This document shows, piece by piece, positions 1-8,054 of a stretch of DNA of 64,000 nucleotides; the stretch's first letter is position 1; the number at the start of each line of letters is the position of its first letter. Location: the NCBI RefSeq assembly GCF_008086595.1, contig NZ_RXYA01000010.1, positions 1 through 64,000 of the forward strand. Direction: 5' to 3'. Position numbers and translations under genes: made by a program. The notes beneath the pieces were generated by a model, which saw only the letters and a list, made by a program, of their open reading frames with translations, was not told where the DNA came from and made no database searches. This stretch comes from Acetobacterium paludosum (GTDB taxonomy: Bacteria > Bacillota > Clostridia > Eubacteriales > Eubacteriaceae).

Positions 1-126
1 TATCCCAATTTTTATGATTATTATCTGCAAGTAGCTGTGTAAACTTTGGAACCGCCGTATACCGAACGGTACGTACGGTGGTGTGGGAGGTCGGCTGATC
101 AATTAATGGTCAGCCTCCTACCCGAT
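1..126 (+). mobile_element. 3' end of a group II intron (domains V and VI)
   Basis: Positions 50-83 fold as a group II intron domain V: ACCGCCGTA pairs with TACGGTGGT, a two-base CG bulge follows, and a short upper stem closes a GAAC loop. Positions 85-123 fold as domain VI: GGGAGG and GGCTGA pair back with TCAGCC and TCCTACCC, and the unpaired A in CCTACCC fits the branch point. The intron should end near 126 (CCCGAT). The rest of the intron and any reverse transcriptase lie left of the window. Fold and family likeness are seen here; the exact end and class are inferred. Confidence 0.8.
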
Positions 127-159
127 TTCTGAATAAAAAAAACTATTCCGATAAAAGAA

Positions 160-187
160 TTGACATTATTATTAAATACAATATAAT
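160..187 (+). promoter_or_regulatory. Sigma-A type promoter for the HPr gene
   Basis: TTGACA at 160-165 and TATAAT at 182-187 are separated by 16 bases. Both hexamers match the consensus exactly. It starts about 34 bases after the intron end and would give a leader of about 250 nt before the HPr start codon; no clear structure or reading frame was recognised in that leader. Confidence 0.75.
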
Positions 188-444
188 GAATAAAAATAAT
201 AACAAATTTTCTGAAGAACTTTATCATTAGGATGCTGTTTACGCTTGAAATCATTTGCGAAGGTGTTTATTCTGAAAATAAATGGGAACAAATAAAGTGT
301 AAAGGGCGATTGCAAAATAGAATTCAGAATCAATGAATGATCAGGTAAATGAACACGTATGCGGAAGTCGGAGATGAATTTAACTTTCATCCCGGCCGGA
401 AGAAAAAGGAAAGGAATGAGAAATTCATTATAATGGTGTGAATT

Positions 445-720
445 ATGCGTTCTAAAAAAGTAACGATTATTAATCCAACTGGCTTGCATGCAAGACCGGC
501 AGCTGAGTTTAACAAAACAGCATCTCAATTCAGATCCGAAATCACGGTCAGAAAATTAGGCGATGATCCCCAGGAGGGCAATGGAAAATCGATGATTAAC
601 ATTATGGCGATGTGTTTGGCTCAGGGAACAGACATTGAAATTATAGCTGAAGGTGAGGATGAGATGAATGCCGTAGAAACATTGACAGCACTTATCAAAA
701 GTGGCTTTGGAGAAGTATGA
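445..720 (+). CDS. ptsH: HPr-family phosphocarrier protein
   Basis: This is a 91-residue HPr fold protein, a cytoplasmic phosphocarrier of the sugar phosphotransferase system. His15 lies in the motif GLHARPA and is the expected phosphorylation site. Ser49 in GKSMINIM matches the regulatory Ser46 of Gram-positive HPr, the target of HPr kinase. The length is close to the usual 85-90 residues, with a few extra residues before the serine site. The ATG at 445 has only a weak ribosome site. No enzyme I or PTS permease is nearby, so it may be housekeeping HPr or a regulatory paralogue. A terminator follows. Confidence 0.9.
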   Translation: MRSKKVTIINPTGLHARPAAEFNKTASQFRSEITVRKLGDDPQEGNGKSMINIMAMCLAQGTDIEIIAEGEDEMNAVETLTALIKSGFGEV

Positions 721-749
721 TAACTCCTTGAATTTATCGTCTACACTTG

Positions 750-777
750 ATACCCTGCATTATGTAGGGTATTTTTT
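750..777 (+). terminator. Intrinsic terminator after the HPr gene
   Basis: ATACCCT at 750-756 pairs with AGGGTAT at 765-771 and is followed by a run of T. It separates the HPr gene from the aldolase gene. Confidence 0.8.
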
Positions 778-813
778 AAATATTGAGAAAATTATTATCA
801 AAGGGAGAAATAA

Positions 814-1482
814 ATGATTTTACAAAGAGAGCGGGAAGAGATTGTTGACTATTGCCGAAAAATGATTACATCAGGATTAACCAAGGGAACTGGTGGAAAT
901 ATCAGTATTTATAATCGGGAACAGAAACTCATCGCCATCAGCCCCAGTGGCATTGATTATTTTGAAACAGAACCGGAAGATATTGTTGTCATGGATCTTG
1001 ATGGAAAGATCGTTGAGGGAAAAAGAAAGCCTTCCAGTGAATATGAGTTGCATCGAATTTTCTATGTAAAACGGGATGATATTGATGCAGTGGTCCATAC
1101 CCATTCGGTTTATGCCACTGTTCTGGCTACCTTGAGACAGCCACTTCCAGCATCCAGCTACCTGGTTGCTTATGCGGGATTAGATGTGCAGTGTGCTGAA
1201 TATGCATCTTTTGGAACGCTGGAATTGGCTAATTTTACGTTTGCGGCGATGAGTGATCGTTACGCCGTTCTGATGGCAAACCATGGTTTGTTAACCGGGG
1301 GGAAAGATGTTCTGAACGCTTTTAATATTGCAGAACAGATTGAATATTGTGCAGAAGTGTATGTTAAGGCAAGAGCGATTGGAAAACCGGTTATTCTGGA
1401 TGAAGAAGAAATGAAGAAAAATATTCAAGTATTCAACAATTCCTATGGACAACGGGCCGCAAAAGAAGATTTGCAGCAGTAG
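814..1482 (+). CDS. Class II aldolase/adducin-family protein (fuculose-phosphate aldolase-like)
   Basis: This 222-residue protein matches the zinc-dependent class II aldolase family that cleaves L-fuculose 1-phosphate or related sugar phosphates. Visible active-site residues are Glu76 in SSEYELH, the zinc ligands His95 and His97 in HTHS, and His157 in NHGLL. The glycine-rich GTGGNIS near residue 26 forms the phosphate site in this family. The length fits FucA (about 215 residues). The ATG at 814 follows a good AAGGGAG site. It stands alone after the HPr terminator, so context gives no substrate; a ribulose-phosphate epimerase or methylthioribulose-phosphate dehydratase role cannot be excluded. 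Confidence 0.8.
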   Translation: MILQREREEIVDYCRKMITSGLTKGTGGNISIYNREQKLIAISPSGIDYFETEPEDIVVMDLDGKIVEGKRKPSSEYELHRIFYVKRDDIDAVVHTHSVYATVLATLRQPLPASSYLVAYAGLDVQCAEYASFGTLELANFTFAAMSDRYAVLMANHGLLTGGKDVLNAFNIAEQIEYCAEVYVKARAIGKPVILDEEEMKKNIQVFNNSYGQRAAKEDLQQ

Positions 1483-1588
1483 AAAATTTATAATTGTTGA
1501 ATGCGCAATAAGATCGAACAGGCTGGGCCTGCTCGACAAAAAGATGCCAACATGATAGAAATGAAATTTGACTAATAAAGATGTAATA

Positions 1589-2413
1589 TCAGATGCTTAA
1601 GTGATAGATATTATTGGGATGAATTTTAAAAATAATAGACCTTAATCTTTCCTGTCGCCATTGGAGCTCATCCAGGCAGATGCCAAAATCCATTTGCCCG
1701 ATAGTGGCAATAAGCAGATGCTCAAGATTGCAGTTACCGGCCCGTTCGCCAATGCCAAAGAGGGTGGAATCAACGTATTTTGCTCCAGACCGAAGCCCTT
1801 GAATGGAGTTTGCTACCGCCATCCCCAAATCGTTATGCATGTGAACTTCAATGTCAATATTGGATGAAATATTGCTGATGTAGTTTTTGCAAATGCTGGG
1901 AGTCATAATGCCGACAGTGTCCGAGAAACGAAGGGTGGTGGCGCCGAGTCGTATGGCCGTATCAATAAGCAGGGTAATGAAATCCCAGTCGGCCCGGGAG
2001 GCGTCTTCCAGACCGATGGTCAGTTCTTTGTGAGCGGAATGAATGGAATCGGCACATTCTTCCAGTTTTTCCAATACATCAGTTCGGCTTTTTCGGAGCT
2101 TTTCGCGAATTAGCAGATCAGAAGAAGGGACGCAAACATGGATGATATCCGCTCCGCAATTGATGGAGCTTTGGATATCACCTAAATTCATGCGATTCCA
2201 GCCAATGATTTTGGCGTTTTGACAAACCGCCTTAATTTTTTCGAAGGCGAGACATTCTTCCTTCCCCATAGCCGGTGTGCCGGCCTCAATCCGCTGGATA
2301 CCCATTGCATCCAAAGCTTTGGCAATGGTAACTTTTTCTTTCAAAGTAAAGGCAACGCCAGGACTCTGTTCGCCGTCTCTCAAGGTAGTATCAACAATAT
2401 ATTTTTGGTTCAT
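1589..2413 (-). CDS. nifV-alpha: Homocitrate synthase alpha subunit, NifV(alpha)
   Basis: This 274-residue protein carries the TIM-barrel half of homocitrate synthase, which condenses acetyl-CoA with 2-oxoglutarate to make the homocitrate ligand of FeMo-co. The N-terminus has DTTLRDGEQSPG, the family's metal and substrate motif, and HMHND near residue 193 supplies metal-binding histidines. It lacks the C-terminal regulatory and lid half found in full-length NifV (about 380 residues). That half is supplied by the upstream gene, whose end it overlaps by 23 bases. A good ribosome site (AGAGAGGTGA) sits nine bases before the ATG, so it is a real separate gene. The same split is known from Clostridium pasteurianum. 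Confidence 0.9.
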   Translation of the reverse strand: MNQKYIVDTTLRDGEQSPGVAFTLKEKVTIAKALDAMGIQRIEAGTPAMGKEECLAFEKIKAVCQNAKIIGWNRMNLGDIQSSINCGADIIHVCVPSSDLLIREKLRKSRTDVLEKLEECADSIHSAHKELTIGLEDASRADWDFITLLIDTAIRLGATTLRFSDTVGIMTPSICKNYISNISSNIDIEVHMHNDLGMAVANSIQGLRSGAKYVDSTLFGIGERAGNCNLEHLLIATIGQMDFGICLDELQWRQERLRSIIFKIHPNNIYHLSI

Positions 2414-3344
2414 AGTCGTTTTTCACCTCTCTGACAAGGGACTGTAATTCCAAATCGGAAATATTGCGTCCTAATTGGGTGCAGCCCTCTTTTATTTGCT
2501 TGAGTATGGACTTAGCCGCGGTTTCAGATAAATTTTGTTCTCGTAATTTATAGAGAACACTTTGTTGGCCGGAGTGTTTCCCCAGGACAATTTCTCGTTG
2601 GCTGCCGACGGTTTTCGGGTTAAATGGCTCATAGGTGGTTGGGTTTTTTATAACACCGTCCACATGAATGCCGGATTCCACCTTGAAAATATCTTCACCG
2701 ATGATGGCTTTCGTTTTTGAAATTGGAAAGCTGGTTATCTTTTCATAAAGAACTTTAAGCTGACTAAGAACAGATAAATCGCCTTTATACGAAGAAGGAT
2801 CCCGTAATTTGAGACCCATCAATACTTCTTCTAATCGGGGAAAGTCATGATAGTTGGCAAAAGCACAGCTGACACTGGTGCCGCCGGCCAGGATCCATTC
2901 AAGGGCGATGGCTGTGGCGCAATGCATTTTATTACTTGGGCATAAATCCAGAGTGTGAGCACTGTTGTTCAAAAGTTCCTGAAAAATGGTGAGGTAGTCC
3001 CGAGTGATTAAATCCTCCCAACCCACGATTCTTATTTTTTTATTTCGGAGGTTTTTCATTTGACTCGGGAGGATGGCTTTTTCCACCAGCTCATTAGGCT
3101 CGAGTTTCCAGCTCGGCATTTGACTGTGATCATCATTTTGTTTCAGAAAGCAGGTATCGGTATCAATCCGTTTGCCAGCGTCTTCAGTAATAAACAATGG
3201 CTTCAGACGGAAGGTTAACACATAAGGCAATTCGACTTTTGTGACTCCACAGGTGAAAAGAAGGGTGCAAAAATGGTTGAGGTCCTGAGCGTCAATCCGA
3301 TCCGTATCGAGAGTTGTCAGTGTTCGATCAATAATGGTAACCAT
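2391..3344 (-). CDS. nifV-omega: Homocitrate synthase omega subunit, NifV(omega)
   Basis: This 317-residue protein is the second part of the split homocitrate synthase. It keeps a degenerate N-terminal motif (DRTLTTLD) and carries the accessory regions ESGIHVDG and GKHSGQQS that normally lie in the C-terminal half of isopropylmalate/homocitrate synthases. The ATG at 3344 follows GCGAGGT. Its 3' end overlaps the start of nifV(alpha), which suggests coupled translation of the two subunits. A strong hairpin lies between it and the ferredoxin gene, so nifV may be transcribed partly by read-through. Confidence 0.88.
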   Translation of the reverse strand: MVTIIDRTLTTLDTDRIDAQDLNHFCTLLFTCGVTKVELPYVLTFRLKPLFITEDAGKRIDTDTCFLKQNDDHSQMPSWKLEPNELVEKAILPSQMKNLRNKKIRIVGWEDLITRDYLTIFQELLNNSAHTLDLCPSNKMHCATAIALEWILAGGTSVSCAFANYHDFPRLEEVLMGLKLRDPSSYKGDLSVLSQLKVLYEKITSFPISKTKAIIGEDIFKVESGIHVDGVIKNPTTYEPFNPKTVGSQREIVLGKHSGQQSVLYKLREQNLSETAAKSILKQIKEGCTQLGRNISDLELQSLVREVKNDYEPKIYC

Positions 3345-3443
3345 TTTTGTACCTCGCTTTCGGTAATAGTATCAATGAAATCATTTTTCAGTGTTATAAA
3401 AAATTGAAGCAATAGCGAAAATTGTAATATTGTGTTGTGTGAA

Positions 3444-3477
3444 ACAGAACGAACCGGAGATAGTCGGTTCGTTCTGT
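3444..3477 (-). terminator. Strong hairpin between the ferredoxin gene and nifV(omega)
   Basis: ACAGAACGAACCG at 3444-3456 pairs perfectly with CGGTTCGTTCTGT at 3465-3477, a 13-bp stem with an 8-base loop. On the nif strand it is followed by only a short TTTC, so it may be a leaky terminator or a 3' end stabiliser. Confidence 0.6.
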
Positions 3478-3529
3478 CTACAAGCAACAAATTAGCAATT
3501 GATCGTACGGTAGTTTGGAAGATAACTTG

Positions 3530-3838
3530 TTAAATTAAAAGATCTTCTACGACCTGGCCACCTTCAATGTGCTCATCCATAATTCGTTCAACATCATTCA
3601 CGGTCACATTTCCATACCAGACTCCTTCTGGATAAACGACCACAATGGGGCCTTTTTCGCAAATACCAAAGCAGCCGGTATTGTTTATCATCACGTCTCC
3701 GGATAATTCCCGGTCATCAATTTCTTCAAGAAAGGTCTGCAGAACCTTTACTGAATCCTGTTGAAAGCAAAAACCTTTCTGAGTGCCGTTGATCCTGCAG
3801 CTGGTGCAGATGAAAATATGGTGTTTGGGATTAACCAT
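3530..3838 (-). CDS. Thioredoxin-fold [2Fe-2S] ferredoxin of the nif operon
   Basis: From the ATG at 3838 this encodes 102 residues starting MVNPKHHIF, the same length and start as the [2Fe-2S] ferredoxin of Clostridium pasteurianum, which is known to bind nitrogenase MoFe protein. Cysteines are visible in CTSC, GFC and TGCFGIC; the family uses four of them for the cluster. AGGAGG eight bases upstream supports this start over an in-frame ATG seven codons earlier. Its start is one base beyond the nifN-B stop (TGA-C-ATG), so the two are almost certainly co-translated. Likely role: electron donor or regulator tied to nitrogenase. Confidence 0.93.
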   Translation of the reverse strand: MVNPKHHIFICTSCRINGTQKGFCFQQDSVKVLQTFLEEIDDRELSGDVMINNTGCFGICEKGPIVVVYPEGVWYGNVTVNDVERIMDEHIEGGQVVEDLLI

Positions 3839-3839
3839 G

Positions 3840-6560
3840 TCAAATTCCTCCTGATACATTCAATAAATTTTGAGCTTCAATTAATTCTTGAGCGGCCTTT
3901 TTCACCGCTTCTTCAATACGGTCATAGGTTGAAAAGATTTTGATCCCTTTCTTTTCCAATCGTCTGGTTGGAGCATCTCCGATACGCATGGCGATGACTG
4001 CGTCGCAGTCATGGAGTTGATTCAAAATCCGGGTGAACTTATCTTCTTTTTCATCGCATTCTTCGACGCCGAGACAGTATTGGTTAATGACGCGTTTTTC
4101 TTTGAACTGCACCTCATTATCCAGATAGTCATAAATATATAAATCAGTAGCAAGACCAAAATGTTGATCCACCAGCATGCCGCCCTTGGAAACCACTGCA
4201 AAACGGAGCCTTTTCGGGGTGGTAAAGACAGGTTCTTTCATCGGCTCAGTTTTGGACCTAAAATCCAGGGAAACGTCGCTATCCAATTTGCCAATGGCAT
4301 CAGCTCGGCATTGCTTGCAGTGATACATTTGCTTCAGATGCAGTCCGCATTTATCACGGATGGCGTTTATTTCCTGATTTGTAGCAATGGTGAGATTTTC
4401 AAAGGCGCTGCTTTTAACCGGAATCAAAGGCATGATGTTGGAGATGAAACAGCCCAGTCCCTTCATGGTTTTTACTACTTCTTCAATATGAGCATCGTTG
4501 ATACCCATCAGAGTCACGGTGTTGATTTTCACAATGATACCTTCATCAATGAGTAGTTTAATTCCTGACAGCTGATTGGCCAGCAGAAGGGACGCCGCAG
4601 CCTCGCCATGGTAGCGGTGGCCCATGAAATCAACATGCTTGTAGATTTTGGCCCCGATGACGGGATCGACTGCATTGACGGTCACCGTGACATGGGAAAC
4701 ATTCAGCCTAATCAGATCTTTTGCATGGTAGGGAAGCATTAACCCATTAGTGGATACACAAAAGGTCACATTGGGGTCATAATCATGAATCAAGGTCAGT
4801 GCTTTTTTTGTTTCTTCAAAGTTTGCCAAAGCATCGCCGGGACCGGCAATCCCCACGACAGTAAGATTCGGCACTTTTTCTTTAACCAACTTGTATTTTT
4901 CGAAGGCGGCTTCCGGAGAAAGAATTTCAGTCGTTACGCCCGGGCGGCTTTCATTGGGGCAGTCAAATTTACGAACACAATAATTACACTGGATATTGCA
5001 TTTGGGAGCGATGGGGAGGTGCATCCTGGCGTTTTCATGAGCGGCACCACAGCTGTAGCAGGGATGACTGGCAGTTTTTTCCGCAATCGTCAGGGTTGGT
5101 TTTGTTGGCGTTTTTGGGGGATGTGACTTTTCCAGCACACTTAAGGTTTCAGTTGGCTTTTTTTCCAGCCCATATTTATATTTGGGTCCTTCATTATAGT
5201 AAGTATTATAAAGCTCTTCTCTGAACCCACCTTCCACAGTTTTTAAAATCGTATTGGTGATTTGGTCCAGGAGCATCTGTGATCCTTCATAGCCCAGGGT
5301 CCGAATTCGTTGGCCGCCAACTTGATCATGAATGGGAAAAGCACATCGGATCAGTGGAATGTGGTGTTTTTCTTCAATACGTCGGCCATCAGAATTGCCA
5401 ATCATGATATTGGCACCTAATCGAAGCGCTTCTTCTTCAATGGTTTCAAAATCCACATCATTTAAAATGACATAATCATCGACGAAAAAGATTTCTGCCA
5501 ATTTTTGGATTTCTTTTTCGATTTTCGCTTTTAATTCGGGACAGTTTGAACCGGTGGCGGCAATAACTGGCATGACACCATTTTCACAACAGAGTCGGAC
5601 AACGGATACCACAAAGTCTGGTTCTCCGAAAATGGCAACCCGGCCTTCCGCATTGTATTTATGGGAATCGACCATGCCATCAAGGTAACGCCCTCTTTCA
5701 TTGGCGATTTTTTCCGGAATGGGCTTTTTAGAAATTTCTGATAAAAGATCTATTAAAGCATCGGTGTCGCGAAGTCCCATGGGTAAATTCAATCGTCGAT
5801 AAGGCACCCCGAAGTTTTCCTTGAGGTAGAACCCGGGTGATTCTTCCGGCTTAATCGTGTCGGACAGTTCAATGGTAAGTTTGGCACCAGCCATTTTCTG
5901 GATCGCTGAGATCGGGGTGCCGTTCATTGGCAGCCGATTATAACTGCTTTGATGGACGCCGTCCAGATTTTCCGAAAGGTCCGGCAACAGGATATAGTCA
6001 ATCTCGAACTGCTCCAGAAGGTCTTTAAGATACCGGGTGTCCGCTGGTGAAATCATTGAGGTGATAATATTGATCTTATCGTTTTTGGCGGGGTCCATGT
6101 CCACGTGGGAAACAATGGCTTTCAGGGCCCGGATAAAGCCTTCAAACTGGGTACCGCTGTATCCGGCCGATTTAACTGGGATGATTTTAACATTGGTATT
6201 CGGGTGTGTTTCATAAAATTTATTGACAATGTATTCAATGTCCTCCCCAATGGTTTCCGCGAGACAGGTTGTGGAGACGCCAATGACTTCAGGTTCATAC
6301 AGTTTAATCAGATTTTCAAGTCCGATGATGAGATTCTTTTCACCGCCGTAGACAGTGCCCTCTTCGGTTAGAGAAGAGGAGGCAATATCCACCGGTTCGT
6401 TATAATGAGTGGCCATGTGGCGGCGGATATAGGTGCTGCATCCCTGGGAACCATGGAGAATACTCATACACTTCTGAATACCGTAGAAGGCATTCGCTGT
6501 TCCCATGGGCATGCACATTTTACATGGATTAACATTTAAGTTGACTAAATTTTTAGACAT
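3840..6560 (-). CDS. nifN-B: NifN-NifB fusion with C-terminal NifX-like domain
   Basis: A 906-residue protein joining two FeMo-co assembly steps. Residues 1-450 are NifN-like, with cluster-ligand cysteines in NPCKMC, HGSQGC and TTCLAETIGED. Residues 500-770 are NifB, the radical SAM enzyme that makes NifB-co from [4Fe-4S] clusters; its SAM-cluster motif CNIQCNYC is Cys521, Cys525 and Cys528, preceded by HPCYSCG and followed by CKQC near residue 730. The last 130 residues resemble the NifX/NafY cofactor-binding domain. The linker near 465-497 is proline and threonine rich. The start overlaps the nifE stop by eight bases and follows GGAGG. The fusion is known in clostridia. Confidence 0.95.
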   Translation of the reverse strand: MSKNLVNLNVNPCKMCMPMGTANAFYGIQKCMSILHGSQGCSTYIRRHMATHYNEPVDIASSSLTEEGTVYGGEKNLIIGLENLIKLYEPEVIGVSTTCLAETIGEDIEYIVNKFYETHPNTNVKIIPVKSAGYSGTQFEGFIRALKAIVSHVDMDPAKNDKINIITSMISPADTRYLKDLLEQFEIDYILLPDLSENLDGVHQSSYNRLPMNGTPISAIQKMAGAKLTIELSDTIKPEESPGFYLKENFGVPYRRLNLPMGLRDTDALIDLLSEISKKPIPEKIANERGRYLDGMVDSHKYNAEGRVAIFGEPDFVVSVVRLCCENGVMPVIAATGSNCPELKAKIEKEIQKLAEIFFVDDYVILNDVDFETIEEEALRLGANIMIGNSDGRRIEEKHHIPLIRCAFPIHDQVGGQRIRTLGYEGSQMLLDQITNTILKTVEGGFREELYNTYYNEGPKYKYGLEKKPTETLSVLEKSHPPKTPTKPTLTIAEKTASHPCYSCGAAHENARMHLPIAPKCNIQCNYCVRKFDCPNESRPGVTTEILSPEAAFEKYKLVKEKVPNLTVVGIAGPGDALANFEETKKALTLIHDYDPNVTFCVSTNGLMLPYHAKDLIRLNVSHVTVTVNAVDPVIGAKIYKHVDFMGHRYHGEAAASLLLANQLSGIKLLIDEGIIVKINTVTLMGINDAHIEEVVKTMKGLGCFISNIMPLIPVKSSAFENLTIATNQEINAIRDKCGLHLKQMYHCKQCRADAIGKLDSDVSLDFRSKTEPMKEPVFTTPKRLRFAVVSKGGMLVDQHFGLATDLYIYDYLDNEVQFKEKRVINQYCLGVEECDEKEDKFTRILNQLHDCDAVIAMRIGDAPTRRLEKKGIKIFSTYDRIEEAVKKAAQELIEAQNLLNVSGGI

Positions 6561-7914
6561 ATTTCATACCTCCTTGGGATATGGTTTCCCAGACAGGACT
6601 GTTCATGGAAAGATTGATTTCAGATGCGAAATTAAGGGTGCCTTCGTAACCGGCTAATGGGCGCTTCCGTTCATGATTATGATCGCAGAAGGCAATGCCC
6701 AGTTTGTAGGCCAGGGGTCGCTCTTTCACACCGCCGACTAAAATATCAGCACCCATTTTTTTCATAAATGATTCCAGTTCCGCAGGGTTGGCATCGTCCA
6801 GAATGATGGCATCCTCATCAACGAGATGTTGGATCATTTCGTAATCTTCTTTACTTCCCGTTTGAGTGCCCACCATCACCGTTTTCATGCCGAATTCGCT
6901 AAACTGCCGGATTAGGGATATTGCTTTAAAACCGCCACCAACATAGATGGCTGCTTTTTTTCCTTCAAGATTTTTTTTGTATTTATTTAAAAGAGGGATC
7001 ACTCTGTTTTTTTCTTCTTCAATAAAGGCTTTTGCTTTCTGGATGGTCTCAGTATCTCCCACGGCATAGGCAATCCGCAAAAGCGATTCGGAGGTATCGA
7101 GGACACCGAAAAAGCTAACTTTGATAAAGGGAATGTCAAAGACCTCTTCCATTTGTTTGGCCAGATAGGTCATCGAGCCAGCGCATTGAACCAGGTTCAA
7201 TTGAGCGGTAGGCGCTTTTCTCAAATCGTCGACTTTGGCATCGCCGGTAATATTTGCAACTACCGTGACACCGATTTTTCGCAGATAGTTTTTAATAATC
7301 CACATTTCACCGGCCAGGTTGAAGTCACCCAGAATATTGACGCCGACTGTCTTTTCAGGCAGTTCCACGGGGGTGATTAAATTCATAATCGCATTACAGG
7401 CCATTTTATAGCCGGTTTTTTTGGTTCCTGAGAAACCCGGTGATTTAACGGGGATCACTCGAATTCCATATTTTTCTTCAGCATTTCGGCAGATTGCTTC
7501 GATGTCATCACCGATGATGCCAACAATGCAGGTGGCATAGATAAAGATAACTTTGGGTGAATGGATGGCCATAACCTCATCAATGGCGGCCGCCAGCTTT
7601 TTTTCGCCTCCAAAGATTACATCTTTTTCTCTCAGATCAGTAGAGTAACTATTCCGATACCCATCCTCACCGCTGGAGAGGCTCCCTCTGATATCCCAGG
7701 TATAGCTGGCACATCCGATGGGACCGTGAACGATATGGAATGCGTCTGTTATAGGGTTTAAGACAACTCTGGCACCGCAAAAGACACATGCCCGTTGGCT
7801 GACTGCTCCTGATACGCTTTCGGATTCGCACTTAATACCACTGCCGTCTCCGCTGCATTCCGAAAAACGAATGGATTGGCTTCTTTCTGGTAAAATAGCA
7901 TGTTCATTTTTCAT
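6553..7914 (-). CDS. nifE: Nitrogenase cofactor scaffold NifE
   Basis: This 453-residue protein is the NifE half of the NifEN scaffold, on which NifB-co matures to FeMo-co before transfer to NifDK. It is paralogous to NifD. Cluster ligands are visible in RACVFCG (Cys43, Cys46), HGPIGC (Cys68) and ATCIVGIIGDD. The C-terminus keeps the NifD-like region PLAGYEGTLNF. The start follows an AAAAGGAGG site. A hairpin sits in the 140-base gap from nifK, while its own stop overlaps nifN-B, so NifE and NifN-B are translationally coupled. The N-terminal 40 residues are serine rich and less conserved. Confidence 0.95.
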   Translation of the reverse strand: MKNEHAILPERSQSIRFSECSGDGSGIKCESESVSGAVSQRACVFCGARVVLNPITDAFHIVHGPIGCASYTWDIRGSLSSGEDGYRNSYSTDLREKDVIFGGEKKLAAAIDEVMAIHSPKVIFIYATCIVGIIGDDIEAICRNAEEKYGIRVIPVKSPGFSGTKKTGYKMACNAIMNLITPVELPEKTVGVNILGDFNLAGEMWIIKNYLRKIGVTVVANITGDAKVDDLRKAPTAQLNLVQCAGSMTYLAKQMEEVFDIPFIKVSFFGVLDTSESLLRIAYAVGDTETIQKAKAFIEEEKNRVIPLLNKYKKNLEGKKAAIYVGGGFKAISLIRQFSEFGMKTVMVGTQTGSKEDYEMIQHLVDEDAIILDDANPAELESFMKKMGADILVGGVKERPLAYKLGIAFCDHNHERKRPLAGYEGTLNFASEINLSMNSPVWETISQGGMKYV

Positions 7915-7937
7915 GTTACAGCCTCCTTTTAAATAAC

Positions 7938-7955
7938 GGGGAGGAAAACCTCCCC
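7938..7955 (-). promoter_or_regulatory. Perfect stem-loop between nifK and nifE
   Basis: GGGGAGG at 7938-7944 pairs with CCTCCCC at 7949-7955 around a four-base loop. On the nif strand no run of T follows directly (GTTATTT). It is better read as an RNA processing or stability element that would lower nifE/nifN-B relative to nifHDK than as a full terminator. That role is inference. Confidence 0.55.
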
Positions 7956-8054
7956 ATTCAGGTTGTTGATAAACTCATCCTGGAGATAACTGATGTTACT
8001 ATCATCCCCGGGACTTACTTTTAAATTTTGGTGACAGTCAGTTATTGACAGTCA

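Noticed and set aside
172-528. Minus-strand open frame over the HPr promoter
   Set aside because: It overlaps the HPr gene and a strong opposite promoter, has no ribosome site and no recognisable domain.
1589-3344. nifV split as a sequencing frameshift
   Set aside because: Both parts have ribosome sites and sensible ends, and the same split exists in Clostridium pasteurianum.
4161-6371. Several plus-strand open frames inside nifN-B
   Set aside because: They are antisense to a well-supported gene, show biased shadow composition and no family motifs.
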